From assembly GCF_017498505.1 (NCBI RefSeq), contig NZ_CP071798.1, positions 3,273,501 through 3,337,500 of the forward strand: a DNA stretch of 64,000 nucleotides, written 5' to 3'. This document shows, piece by piece, positions 33,851-43,120 of this stretch (position 1 is the first letter of the stretch; every line of letters begins with the position of its first letter). The stretch comes from Sporosarcina sp. Te-1. Its GTDB lineage: Bacteria; Bacillota; Bacilli; Bacillales_A; Planococcaceae. The notes beneath the pieces are model-generated. The model saw only the letters and a list, made by a program, of their open reading frames with translations, was not told the origin of the DNA and made no database searches. A program made the translations under genes and the position numbers.

Positions 33851-34354
33851 ATGATGGGACAAAAACTGGACATTCGGCGAGCAACAGATGCTATGCCGAT
33901 TATTACATTATTAAAAGAAGTAGCTGCATGGCTGAAAGCGAATGAGATCGATCAATGGCGCTATTTGTTGGAAGGCGGGGAAGATGAAGAGATCAGGCAG
34001 TCTGTTCTAGCGGGGGATACATATGCCGTTTACCTGGACAATGCAATGGTTGCCAACTTTACGCTCTCTTCGAAACAAAGCGAATGGGACCAATATATCT
34101 GGGGAATCGAGGATCAGACTGATGTCTTTTATCTTCATCGTCTGGCAGTCGCTCCGAGCATGATGAGAAAGGGGCTTGGGCAGGAAATTTTACAATGGAT
34201 TTTGGACAATCATGATCAACCGATTCGGCTGGATTGTGTATCTGGGCATCCGAAGTTAGCCAATTTTTATGCGGAGAACGGGTTCACTCTCGTTGGCCAG
34301 TCAGCAGATGGGCATTATAAGTTCGAAAAAGAAGGCAAGGTGTCAACTAGATGA
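33851..34354 (+). CDS. GNAT-family N-acetyltransferase
   Basis: 167 residues; GGGGAGG precedes ATG 33851. The GNAT fold shows FYLHRLAVAPSMMRKGLGQEILQWIL (beta-4 plus the acetyl-CoA pyrophosphate loop RKGLGQ) and NFYAENGF. The acceptor is unknown. It overlaps the next gene, a kinase-like protein, by four bases, and another GNAT gene follows that, so the three form one operon. Confidence 0.9.
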   Translation: MMGQKLDIRRATDAMPIITLLKEVAAWLKANEIDQWRYLLEGGEDEEIRQSVLAGDTYAVYLDNAMVANFTLSSKQSEWDQYIWGIEDQTDVFYLHRLAVAPSMMRKGLGQEILQWILDNHDQPIRLDCVSGHPKLANFYAENGFTLVGQSADGHYKFEKEGKVSTR

Positions 34355-35211
34355 TCGAAACACTTCAACATAAGGGTATTATTCCAAATGGGAATTATGA
34401 GTTAGTGGAATTAAAAAGCGGGACAACGAGTGGACGTGTGTATGTAATTTCAGGAGAAACAAAGTATATTTTGAAATATGACGAACCGGTCAGCATCGGG
34501 ATTGTAGATCAATTTTATCGCGCCTATGGACAAGTCGATTTGTTCCCGAAGGTCTATGAGGTTGATAGTAAAGAGGGCTGGTTGCTGTATGAATACGTGG
34601 ACGGCACCACACATACGAACCGTGGGCCAAAATCGGAATGGATGAAGCTGTTGGTGACAGGGATATTTAACCGATACAAAGCGTACGACCCACAAACGCC
34701 ATGGGGAAGAGTGGGAAGCGAGCCAAGGCCGACTTGGTCAGACTTTAACCGGAAAAGCCTAGAGTATGCATATGAAAACGTGGGAGATATATTGCCTTAC
34801 GAGGATTATGCCATGATGAAAGGGATTGTCGAGGAACTGTCCCTGTATGACGCAGAAGAGGTGAAATACTATCTGCATGGTGATACGGGCGTCCATAACT
34901 TTGTGTTCCAGAACGACTGCTTAGTTGGGGTGATTGATCCATCCCCGATGATTGGCCCCATCCTGTATGATTTCACGTATGCGTTTTGCTCGTCTCCAGA
35001 TGACCTGACGTTAGAAACTCTTTTATCCTCTTTTTCCTTGCTGGAATCTGTACAGATGAAAACCCCCCGACTGATCAAGGAAGTCACGTTCCAATTATAC
35101 ACGCGAATCGGGATATGCAGTAAAGCTCATCCCCATGATTTGGATGCTTATTTGGAGGCCTGGGTTTATTGGAAACAGCTGTTGTGTGATTTGGAAAAAA
35201 CAACAGTGTAG
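34351..35211 (+). CDS. APH-family (aminoglycoside/choline-kinase-like) phosphotransferase
   Basis: 286 residues. Eukaryotic-type kinase fold: KYILKYDEP (ATP-binding lysine region), catalytic HGDTGVHNFVF and metal-binding VIDPSPMIGP. The family covers aminoglycoside, choline and macrolide kinases; the substrate here is not evident. It lies between two acetyltransferases, which suggests a small detoxification set. Its ATG overlaps the upstream stop. Confidence 0.88.
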   Translation: MIETLQHKGIIPNGNYELVELKSGTTSGRVYVISGETKYILKYDEPVSIGIVDQFYRAYGQVDLFPKVYEVDSKEGWLLYEYVDGTTHTNRGPKSEWMKLLVTGIFNRYKAYDPQTPWGRVGSEPRPTWSDFNRKSLEYAYENVGDILPYEDYAMMKGIVEELSLYDAEEVKYYLHGDTGVHNFVFQNDCLVGVIDPSPMIGPILYDFTYAFCSSPDDLTLETLLSSFSLLESVQMKTPRLIKEVTFQLYTRIGICSKAHPHDLDAYLEAWVYWKQLLCDLEKTTV

Positions 35212-35227
35212 TCGGGAGGTTTACTGA

Positions 35228-35614
35228 ATGCATGACGCTGTCATTAATGTAAACATTTCTGCTGAGGAAGTCCCAGTGCTAAGGGAATCTGTTGGTTGGG
35301 ATAAGCGGGAAACTGATTATCCTCTCTTATTCGAACGGTGCACCTTCTGGGTTGGCATCCGGAATGCAGAAGGCTTGCTGATTGGTTTTGGTTATTTGAC
35401 AGGGATGGGACTGCAGCATGGATATGTAGAGGATATTATCGTTCATCCTGACTATCAGCAGCTGGGTATTGGAACGAAACTTGTGAAGACTTTAATTGGG
35501 GAGGCGGAAAGACGAGGAATCGAGATTGTCACCGTAACGTATCGTGCCGAGCACACCGGGTTTTATGAGAAATGTGGTTTCACTCAGTGTAATGGTGGAA
35601 TATGGAGGAAATGA
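35228..35614 (+). CDS. GNAT-family N-acetyltransferase
   Basis: 128 residues; GGGAGG upstream of ATG 35228. The GNAT core reads GYVEDIIVHPDYQQLGIGTKLVKTLIGEA, followed by GFYEKCGF. Third gene of the acetyltransferase-phosphotransferase-acetyltransferase operon. Confidence 0.9.
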   Translation: MHDAVINVNISAEEVPVLRESVGWDKRETDYPLLFERCTFWVGIRNAEGLLIGFGYLTGMGLQHGYVEDIIVHPDYQQLGIGTKLVKTLIGEAERRGIEIVTVTYRAEHTGFYEKCGFTQCNGGIWRK

Positions 35615-35704
35615 TGGGCCATGAACGATAGGAAGCTTGTCCTGCATTCTTTTCATCTGTCTTATTGGTATACAGTGGATTGCTAAAAAGTGTTGGCGTT
35701 ATTT

Positions 35705-35738
35705 GATGATCTCATAATAAGAGATCATCTTTTTTTTG
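35705..35738 (+). terminator. Terminator of the GNAT operon
   Basis: GATGATCTC and GAGATCATC form a perfect stem followed by eight T. Confidence 0.95.
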
Positions 35739-35835
35739 AATTCTGACGCAGTCCTCGCCGCTTCCACAGTAAATCGGGTTATTTACATGGAACCGTGTCA
35801 AGAATAAAGGACAAAACAACGATTGAGGTTGTCCA

Positions 35836-36939
35836 ATGAAAAAAACCGGCACGATTAGTATTTTGCATATCATCTTTTTAGCGATGACCGTCATCGGTCT
35901 GAAAAATCATGTGACCATCCTGCCTCCACTGTTAGAGGAAGTGGGAAGGGATGGTTGGGCATCTGTTTTGTTTGCTGCAGGGAGCACTTTGCCTTGGTTG
36001 CTTCTTCTCGTGTATGTTGGCAAAAAAATGAACGGAATGCCAATAAAGGATTGGTTGCAAGACAAACTCGGAAAGGCGGGAGCGGGCTTTATTCGCTATG
36101 CAATCGCGATTTATCTTCTGATTGTAGCATCCTTTACAATAGACGAAACCTTACAATGGGTAAACGCCACATTCTTACCTGAAACGCCCTATATTTTTAT
36201 GTTACTCATTTATGTTACACTTTGCGTCTTTTTTGCGACCACAAGTCTTTCTGTTATTGTGATGGCGAATGTTCTCGTCCTAGCTGTAGTTGTGGTATTG
36301 GGGTTTTTTGTCGCTTTTACCAACATTAAAGTAAAAAATTACGAACTGCTCCAACCATTTTTTGAACACGGGTTTCGTCCAATCGTAGAAGGAGCTATCT
36401 ATCCGGCATCCGGTTTTTTTGAGCTTACCCTGTTGTTATTGATCCAACATAAGTGTAAAACACCACTCCGCTATAAGCATTTTGTTATTATCCTTGTCAT
36501 TCTGACCATCCTAACGTTAGGGCCGTTAATTGGGGCTATCACGGAATTCGGCCCGGTGGAGGCGGCAAAACAAAGATATCCGGCTTATGAAGAATGGGGT
36601 CTTGTCAGAATTGGCCGTTTTATTGAGCATGTTGATTTTCTATCTATTTACCAATGGCTGACGGGCGCTTTCATACGAGTTGGATTTATCATATATATTG
36701 TGATCGATTTGCTCGGCTGGGAGAACAATAAGAAGCAGGTATGGCGAGTGATTGCTCCGGGTTTCTTTTTTATATGTATCCCGCTATTGGAATTGAGCGA
36801 TCATAAATTTCTTATGTTAAAAGGAAAGTTTTTGCTGACTGGAAGTTTTGTTAGCTTCTTCTTGATGACTCTCTTCTTTGTCGTTCTAACCTTTTTCTCG
36901 CGTAAAACTTCTAAGAAAGATAACACACAATCTAATTGA
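35836..36939 (+). CDS. Spore germinant-receptor B subunit (GerAB/GerB family permease)
   Basis: 367 residues with ten hydrophobic segments, the normal size for a GerB-type amino-acid-permease-like subunit. It binds the germinant in the spore inner membrane. GAGG upstream of ATG 35836. It is the first gene of an operon in the order B-A-C, whereas the common order is A-B-C or A-C-B. Expression in the forespore (sigma-G) is expected, but I could not pick out the promoter. Confidence 0.9.
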   Translation: MKKTGTISILHIIFLAMTVIGLKNHVTILPPLLEEVGRDGWASVLFAAGSTLPWLLLLVYVGKKMNGMPIKDWLQDKLGKAGAGFIRYAIAIYLLIVASFTIDETLQWVNATFLPETPYIFMLLIYVTLCVFFATTSLSVIVMANVLVLAVVVVLGFFVAFTNIKVKNYELLQPFFEHGFRPIVEGAIYPASGFFELTLLLLIQHKCKTPLRYKHFVIILVILTILTLGPLIGAITEFGPVEAAKQRYPAYEEWGLVRIGRFIEHVDFLSIYQWLTGAFIRVGFIIYIVIDLLGWENNKKQVWRVIAPGFFFICIPLLELSDHKFLMLKGKFLLTGSFVSFFLMTLFFVVLTFFSRKTSKKDNTQSN

Positions 36940-36957
36940 AAATTGGTGATGAGAAGA

Positions 36958-38415
36958 ATGCAATCGGCAGGAGACGCAATAACTGTGGAAACCTTGAAAA
37001 TATTATTCCAGAAGTCAGCGGATGTATTGTTTCAAGAGTATATATTTAATGAGCAAAAAGTTGTTTTTGTCGTCTGTGATGCCATGGTCGATCAGCAATT
37101 GTTACATGGCGTAGTGGTGAAACGGGTGCAGGAATTTTGTGAGACCACCGATCCTAAGCAAATTAATGCCGATGTACTTGGTCTTCTGCATGTCCCGGGT
37201 CTCCAACAAGTCAAACACAAAAGTGACGTAATCACATTGCTTTATACGGGTAACGTGATTCTGTACTTTGAAAACTCCAATGAGATCTTCTCCAGTAACA
37301 TTGCGAACAAGCCGAATCGAAAACCCGAGGAAACTACACTGGAAGTATCGGTGAAAGGTCCGCGAGATGATTTTATTGAGGACGTATCTACAAACATTGC
37401 CATTATTAGAAAAAGAATTCCGACAAATTCATTGTGTGTCGAAAAATTTGAATTAGGCAAACGGAGCAAGACCACAGTAGCCCTTCTTTATTTCAATGAC
37501 GTTGTAGATAAAAACACATTGCAAACCATTCAAAAACGGTTGAACCAAGTGGACATGGATATTGTTTTCAGTGGTGATCTCTTGATGGAAAAGATAGAAA
37601 AAAGCCCACTCTTATTTCCGTTGCATGATTATACGGGAAGACCTGATCATGCGGTCCAATCGCTTGCGAGGGGACGGTTCCTCCTGTTTGTGGACGGAAC
37701 CTCATATGGCATTATAACGCCGGCGAATATTGCTCTGCTTCTAAAGTCAGGTGAGGATAATGAATACTCAATCCTATTCAGCTCCTTTGAACGCTTGCTG
37801 CGATTTTCAGGAATTGTCATAGGAGCGATGCTTCCTGCGTTTTGGTTGGCACTTACCACGTTTCATCAGAACCAACTGCCTCTGCAATTATTGGCAACAG
37901 TAGTAGTATCCAGCACCGGATTGCCATTTCCCGGCGTAATTGAAATGTTGCTCATGCTATTTATGTTTGAATTGTTCCGCGAAGCAGGACTGCGCCTCCC
38001 TGCTGTAATTGGCGGAACCATTAGTGTTGTGGGTGGATTGATCATTGGAGAATCTGCTATCAATGCTGGGATTACTAGTCCTGCCATGATCGTTGTCATC
38101 GCGTCTTCGACGATTGCGACCTATACATTAGTGAACCAGTCGCTTGTCACGGCAGTATCTGTCATCCGGTTGTTTTTCATTTTACTAACAGCATTCTTTG
38201 GCTTGTTCGGGTTTTTTATATCCCTTTATTTTACGATCGTTTATTTAGCAAAGATAAAAGTTTTCGGCGTCCCATACTTGAACTTTACGTCTGATCTAAG
38301 CCTGTCTAGTCTTTCGAAAACATTCCTGCGTTTATCACCAAAACAATACAATAAACGACCTAAAATGCTGAACCCTCGTGATAAGACGAGGTCAAAAGAG
38401 GCGGATCATGAATAA
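36958..38415 (+). CDS. Spore germinant-receptor A subunit (GerAA family)
   Basis: About 485 residues. The N-terminal half (to about residue 285) is soluble, with the motifs GRPDHAVQSLARGRFLLFVDGTSYGIITPANI; the C-terminal half has about five membrane spans (SGIVIGAMLPAFWLALTTFH, PFPGVIEMLLMLFMFELFREAGLRLP). The start is uncertain: TTG 36943, ATG 36949 and ATG 36958 are in frame; GGTGATGAG best fits the last. It overlaps the C gene by eight bases. Confidence 0.92.
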   Translation: MQSAGDAITVETLKILFQKSADVLFQEYIFNEQKVVFVVCDAMVDQQLLHGVVVKRVQEFCETTDPKQINADVLGLLHVPGLQQVKHKSDVITLLYTGNVILYFENSNEIFSSNIANKPNRKPEETTLEVSVKGPRDDFIEDVSTNIAIIRKRIPTNSLCVEKFELGKRSKTTVALLYFNDVVDKNTLQTIQKRLNQVDMDIVFSGDLLMEKIEKSPLLFPLHDYTGRPDHAVQSLARGRFLLFVDGTSYGIITPANIALLLKSGEDNEYSILFSSFERLLRFSGIVIGAMLPAFWLALTTFHQNQLPLQLLATVVVSSTGLPFPGVIEMLLMLFMFELFREAGLRLPAVIGGTISVVGGLIIGESAINAGITSPAMIVVIASSTIATYTLVNQSLVTAVSVIRLFFILLTAFFGLFGFFISLYFTIVYLAKIKVFGVPYLNFTSDLSLSSLSKTFLRLSPKQYNKRPKMLNPRDKTRSKEADHE

Positions 38416-39571
38416 CAAAAAACATCTTCTATTGTTAGTATGTATGATAATTTTCCTTCTTTCGGGTTGCTGGGGTCGTAATGAGCCGGAGCGGATGCTC
38501 TACGTCCATGGATTGGGAATTGAATACAAGGACGGCGAATACCAGGTGTATACGCAAATTATAGACTTTACCAGCACAGCGAAGCTTGCGCAGCCAACTC
38601 GTTCTCCTGTGCAATCGGAGGTTGGGCTTGGTACTGGAGAAACAGTGGATGAAGCAATTTTTGATCTCTACAATTCCGTTGATCAACGGGTCTACTGGGG
38701 CCATCTGTCGTATATAGTTTTTTCTGAGGAAGCTCTAAAAGGCGGGGCATTGAACCCCGTTGTAGACAGTTTTATTCGCTATCGAGATACGCGTTATCAA
38801 ATCCTGCTTTATAGCACAACTGATCCTGTAAAAGATGTATTGCTGACAACTCCTATCATCAATACAGCGATTACGTTATCTAAATTGGGGGACCCACGGA
38901 ATTCGTACGAACAGGACTCTTTTGTTCTCCCAATCACGATGCGCACCTTAATTATTGGATTTGATGAACCTAGCCATGAAGTGGCGATTCCTTATATAAC
39001 GGTTACTGAAAACTGGGAAACGGTTGAAAAAAAGAGTAAAGTCGCTAACCTGTCAGGGGTAGGTATCATTACACCCACTGAGTTTAAAGGATTCATTGCT
39101 CATGACAAGGCTAACGGTCTTCAATGGATGACCAACAAGACCCGGAGAGGTGAGATATCGGTCAAATCCAAGGAGGGTGATAAAAATCACCAGTCACTAA
39201 TCATCGATAAATTAAAAGTAAAAGTGGAACCCAACGTTACGCAATCTGCCGTCACATTTTCAATTGAAGTGAGCTTTAATATCGCTGTATCTGCCATGCA
39301 AGGCGATACTACTTATTCGAAGTTGCAAAGAGAGGTCGAGGAGCAAGTCAAAAAGGAAATCAGGGAAACTTATGAAGAAGCATTGAAACTGGACGTGGAT
39401 ATCTATCGCTTGTCAGAGCATTTGTATCGAAAGGATCTGAAGGCCTGGAAAAGACTGCAGAAAGATGGAAAGGTGGAACTGACAGAGGAGTCTATCGATT
39501 CCTTGCATGTTCAAGTCACTCGGATCAAGTCTGGCCGGCGGTCTCTAACGGAACGTTTCGGTCGACAATAA
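38408..39571 (+). CDS. Spore germinant-receptor C subunit (GerC-family lipoprotein)
   Basis: 387 residues from ATG 38408. The signal peptide ends in the lipobox LLSGC (cysteine about residue 21). Ger(x)C features are VHGLGIEYKDGEYQVYTQIIDF and the C-terminal coiled helix EEQVKKEIRETYEEAL. Lipid anchoring holds it on the outer face of the spore inner membrane, with the A and B subunits. It completes the receptor operon. Confidence 0.93.
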   Translation: MNNKKHLLLLVCMIIFLLSGCWGRNEPERMLYVHGLGIEYKDGEYQVYTQIIDFTSTAKLAQPTRSPVQSEVGLGTGETVDEAIFDLYNSVDQRVYWGHLSYIVFSEEALKGGALNPVVDSFIRYRDTRYQILLYSTTDPVKDVLLTTPIINTAITLSKLGDPRNSYEQDSFVLPITMRTLIIGFDEPSHEVAIPYITVTENWETVEKKSKVANLSGVGIITPTEFKGFIAHDKANGLQWMTNKTRRGEISVKSKEGDKNHQSLIIDKLKVKVEPNVTQSAVTFSIEVSFNIAVSAMQGDTTYSKLQREVEEQVKKEIRETYEEALKLDVDIYRLSEHLYRKDLKAWKRLQKDGKVELTEESIDSLHVQVTRIKSGRRSLTERFGRQ

Positions 39572-39692
39572 AGGAGTTTCGAAAGTGTGTCTCGAAGAGT
39601 TCTTAGGAGACCTCCTAAGTTGCTTGATCCAGACATTTGGGCAATAGCAGCTACTTAGGTGTAAGAAGCCAAGAATTTGGAGGTCAATAAAT

Positions 39693-40124
39693 TTGAGGGA
39701 GTCAGTTGTTATGAATATGGAAGAACAGCTTTATGAGGCGGCTGTAGATTTGATTACGAAACGCTATCCTACAGGTTGGGGTGGAACTGCAGCTATTGCG
39801 CTGGAGGATGGAACTGTTTTGACAAGTGTCGCTCCAGAAGTGATTAATGCATCAACAGAATTATGCATTGAAACAGGTGCGATATTGGAAGCCCATAAAT
39901 TGAACAGGAAGGTTACACATTCCTTATGCATAGTTCGAGATGATGAAAGAGCAGAGTTCAAGATTCTTTCTCCCTGTGGTGTTTGTCAGGAAAGGCTACT
40001 CTATTGGGGGCCAAATGTGCTGGTTGCAGTTACCGTGCCGGATCAACCTTTAACCTTTAAAAAGTTATCTGACGTTCAGCCATACCACTGGACCGCTGCC
40101 TACGAGGAATACACGGAAGTGTAA
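39693..40124 (+). CDS. Cytidine/blasticidin-S deaminase-like protein
   Basis: 143 residues from TTG 39693 (GGAGG eight bases upstream); ATG 39711 is an alternative. The zinc site is STELCIETGAI (Cys-x-Glu) and SPCGVCQERL (PCxxC), the pattern of the small cytidine-deaminase family. Substrate preference (cytidine or an antibiotic nucleoside) cannot be told from the sequence. The 120 bases before it contain a short palindrome, TTAGGAG-AC-CTCCTAA, possibly regulatory. Confidence 0.85.
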   Translation: MRESVVMNMEEQLYEAAVDLITKRYPTGWGGTAAIALEDGTVLTSVAPEVINASTELCIETGAILEAHKLNRKVTHSLCIVRDDERAEFKILSPCGVCQERLLYWGPNVLVAVTVPDQPLTFKKLSDVQPYHWTAAYEEYTEV

Positions 40125-40150
40125 GGGGGATAGCAATCGTGCGAAGAGCG

Positions 40151-40678
40151 ATGAGGAAAGTTGAAGTGACCCCCTATTCCAATGCTTGGCCGTCTAAATT
40201 TCAAGAGGAAGCTACTGAGTTAAACAAGGTATTTGGTTCGGAACTGATAGAAATTCACCATATCGGCAGCACATCTGTCTTTGGTTTATCGGCAAAACCG
40301 ATTATTGACATCATGCCAGTGGTGAAAGAGATTACGAGAATTGATTCCTTCAATGAAGCCATGCGGGAGCTAGGATACGAAGCAAGAGGGGAAAATGGCA
40401 TTGCCGGACGCCGCTATTTTCAAAAAGGCAGGAATGACCGGACACATCATGTCCATGTCTATGAAGAAGGGTCACCGGAAATCGGGCGGCATTTGGCATT
40501 CCGCGACTACTTGCGAGCTCATCCGGCCATTGCCAAGAAGTATGGCGATGTAAAAGAAGAGCTCGCGAAGCGCTATCCGAGCGACATTGCGGCGTATATC
40601 GAGGGAAAGGAACAACTAGCCTCAGAGATTGAGAGGGAGGCTGTTGAATGGGTTCGGAAGAGGGAGAAATGTAAATAG
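40151..40678 (+). CDS. GrpB/UPF0157-family protein (nucleotidyltransferase-like)
   Basis: About 175 residues. EVTPYSNAWPSKFQEEA, IHHIGSTSVFGLSAKPIIDIMPVV and HHVHVYEEGSPEIGRHLAFRDYLRAHP are the hallmarks of the family, which has the nucleotidyltransferase fold and of which some members are linked to CoA or phosphotransfer roles. GTG 40139 and ATG 40151 are both possible starts. It sits in a run of small unrelated enzyme genes. Confidence 0.88.
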   Translation: MRKVEVTPYSNAWPSKFQEEATELNKVFGSELIEIHHIGSTSVFGLSAKPIIDIMPVVKEITRIDSFNEAMRELGYEARGENGIAGRRYFQKGRNDRTHHVHVYEEGSPEIGRHLAFRDYLRAHPAIAKKYGDVKEELAKRYPSDIAAYIEGKEQLASEIEREAVEWVRKREKCK

Positions 40679-40691
40679 GAGGGGCTTATAC

Positions 40692-42035
40692 TTGAATACG
40701 GATTATAAAGAGCCACGATTCCACATTGATGTGGAGTCGGTTTTGATGGATCAACCGATTGGTATAAAAGTGGAAGGTCTTTCAAATGAGCAAAAAATTA
40801 CGGTTAGATGTAAACGGACATCGTGTTGGGGTACTATAATGTATGAAATGGAGTCCTATGGCACTTATATAGCAGACTCATTGGGGATAATTGACCTGCG
40901 AAAAATGGCACCCATTGAAGGTACATACAAAGGTATTGATGGGATGGGTTTATTTTGGTCAATGCAAATAGTAAGAACGCAAGAAAATAAAATTAATATC
41001 TTGGATAAACTGCAACCGCATCTGGTTTTTATATCTATTGAAAGTGAAGAGCAAACTATTGATACACAAGTTATCACACGGAGATGGATGGATGAAGCTG
41101 TTACTAGAACGCCTGTGAACGAGCAAGGGATAGTTGGAACCTTTTTTCATCATTCGGATTCTAAATCGAGGCCGGCCTTGCTAGTGGTAGGTGGGTCGGA
41201 AGGAGGCGTTTATGAGTTTCCGGCTTCCTTATTGGCTTCTCATGGATTTAATGTGCTGGCATTAGGTTATTGGGGGATTGACCCGCTTTCAAGGTAGTTG
41301 GTCAATATTCCACTGGAATTAGTGGAGAACGCAATCCACTGGTTAAAGGTAAAGCAAGAAATTACAAACGATTTTATTGGAATTCATGGTACATCGAAAG
41401 GAGCAGAACTTGCCTTGTTGGCTGCCGTGCATTTTAAGGAAATTAAAGCAGTTGTTGCGTTGAATGGCTCCCCTGTCGTATTTTGTGGCATTGAACCATG
41501 GACTGACCGGGACGAGTTACTGCCTGCTTGGACGTTTAGAGGGAAACCAATTACCTACGCACGAAGAGACAATTCAGTTGAAATCGCCAAAACTTGTCGT
41601 AGTTTACGAAATGCCGGGGAAAACCCACTTCGTATTTGGTATGACTATTTGGCAGCAGACCCCAATATTACAAAACAGGCGACCATTCCTGTCGAAGAAA
41701 TAAATGGCTCAATCCTTTTAATTTCGGGCACGGAAGATGCCTGTTTTGATTCAGTTCGTTTGAACAAAATAGCAATAGAAAGGTTGAAAAAACATAGATT
41801 CAAGCATAAGTACGAGCATTTAATATACGAAGGGGCGGGGCATGAAATCGGTATCCCTAATATCGTAATTTCGTGCAGTCATTTTACGGGCGGAACCAAA
41901 TACGATACCGCACAAGCGAGTAAAAATTCATGGGAAAAGACCATCAATTTTTTTTCTAGTTCAAGTCTTAAAGGACACTTGTGTAGTTGTGAAATAGTAA
42001 CGAGGAGGAAGAATTGTGAAGGTGGCATTTTTTGA
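40692..42035 (+). pseudogene. BAAT/acyl-CoA thioesterase family hydrolase interrupted by an in-frame TAG
   Basis: From TTG 40692 (AGGAGGGG seven bases upstream) one frame runs 448 codons, broken only by TAG at 41295. The N-terminal part is the beta-sandwich domain (VLMDQPIGIKVEGLSNEQKITVR). The C-terminal alpha/beta hydrolase has nucleophile GTSKGAE, acid SGTEDACFD and base GAGHEIG, all intact, directly after the stop (LSR-stop-LVNIPLELVENAIHWL). TTG at 41298 could restart the catalytic part, but no ribosome site is visible. I treat it as a recent nonsense pseudogene. Confidence 0.8.
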
Positions 42036-42528
42036 TCGGGATGGAACTATCATTGAAGACTATCCCGATGAGGAATGGACGGGTATTACTGAACCTGTGT
42101 TTCTTCGGAGCGCAATCGATACATTGCGTCAAGTGCGTCAAAGAGGTTATGAGATAATCATAATTACCAATCAATATTTAATCAATGAAGGGTTTATTAC
42201 ATGGGAGCAATATAAAGAAATTCATGCGAAGATGTTAAATGAATTGAAGAAACAAGATATAGACATTTTGGCTGTTTTTTATTGCCCGCATGGCCGGAAT
42301 GAAGGATGCGGTTGCTGCAAACCTGAAACTGGCATGATTTTGCAAGCGCTGAATCAATATCCTGCGATTGACTTGAAAAGTTCCTTTGTAATAGGTGATT
42401 CGGTTGTCGATATGGAACTAGCGGGACGAATGAACATTAGGGGCTTTGGAATCAATGTGGCGATTCCGGAGAGTACGCCAAACATTTATCAGGTGAAGGA
42501 AGTGTCTGAGGTACTACGATACATATAG
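42016..42528 (+). CDS. HAD-IIIA phosphatase
   Basis: 170 residues from GTG 42016 with GAGGAGGAA upstream, overlapping the end of the broken thioesterase gene. HAD motifs are FFDRDGTIIED, IIITNQ and FVIGDSVVDMELA, with a Cys-type zinc insert YCPHGRNEGCGCCKPE. It is a paralogue of the protein at 32303-32857. The substrate is unknown. Confidence 0.9.
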   Translation: MKVAFFDRDGTIIEDYPDEEWTGITEPVFLRSAIDTLRQVRQRGYEIIIITNQYLINEGFITWEQYKEIHAKMLNELKKQDIDILAVFYCPHGRNEGCGCCKPETGMILQALNQYPAIDLKSSFVIGDSVVDMELAGRMNIRGFGINVAIPESTPNIYQVKEVSEVLRYI

Positions 42529-42547
42529 TTTTGTAGGGGTGTGTAAC

Positions 42548-43063
42548 ATGAAATTGTTCATTATGGGAATTGTCGCAAGTGGGAAAACGACGTATGCGAA
42601 AAAGCTTTCCGCACAATGTAACTTGCCGTTCGTTGAATTGGATGCAGTTGTTTATCATGAGAAGGATGGCAAGCGGGTGAAGCGTTCGCCGGAAGAGCAG
42701 ATGGAGATGATCCGGGAAATCGATCGGGCAGGCGGCTGGGTGATGGAAGGGGTGTACCGTCCATCGTATCATGCGCTGTTTGATATGGCGGACACGATCA
42801 TTTGGCTGGATCCACCTTTATACAAAAGGAGATATCGAATTTTTAGCAGGCATATGAAACAGGTGCTTGGGCTGGAGTCGTGTGCCTATAAGCCGGATTT
42901 TCAGATGCTCCGCAATATGTATAAATGGACGGAGGATTTTGAGCGGAAGCGGCCGATCTTGCTGGAAAATTTGAAGCCCCATGGACAGAAAGTGATTACT
43001 GTTCAGGATGATCCATGGGTGAATGTGGAGTTGAATCAGTTGTTTAAAGTACTCTGCGTTTAA
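42548..43063 (+). CDS. P-loop kinase, adenylate-kinase/FlaR-like
   Basis: 171 residues. P-loop GIVASGKTTYAKKLS at residues 6-20, lid-like GWVMEGVYRPSY and DTIIWLDPP (Walker B-like). It resembles the topology-modulation FlaR group of small nucleoside-kinase-like ATPases. ATG 42548; the upstream GGGGTGTG is the ribosome site. Confidence 0.85.
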   Translation: MKLFIMGIVASGKTTYAKKLSAQCNLPFVELDAVVYHEKDGKRVKRSPEEQMEMIREIDRAGGWVMEGVYRPSYHALFDMADTIIWLDPPLYKRRYRIFSRHMKQVLGLESCAYKPDFQMLRNMYKWTEDFERKRPILLENLKPHGQKVITVQDDPWVNVELNQLFKVLCV

Positions 43064-43120
43064 TTTGACTGAATGTTGTAAATAAAGTAGACTCCTAGAT
43101 AATAAATTGGAATGGAGTGA

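Noticed and set aside
39572..39692. T-box leader before the deaminase gene
   Set aside because: No T-box sequence (TGGNACCGCG-like) and no terminator; only a short palindrome.
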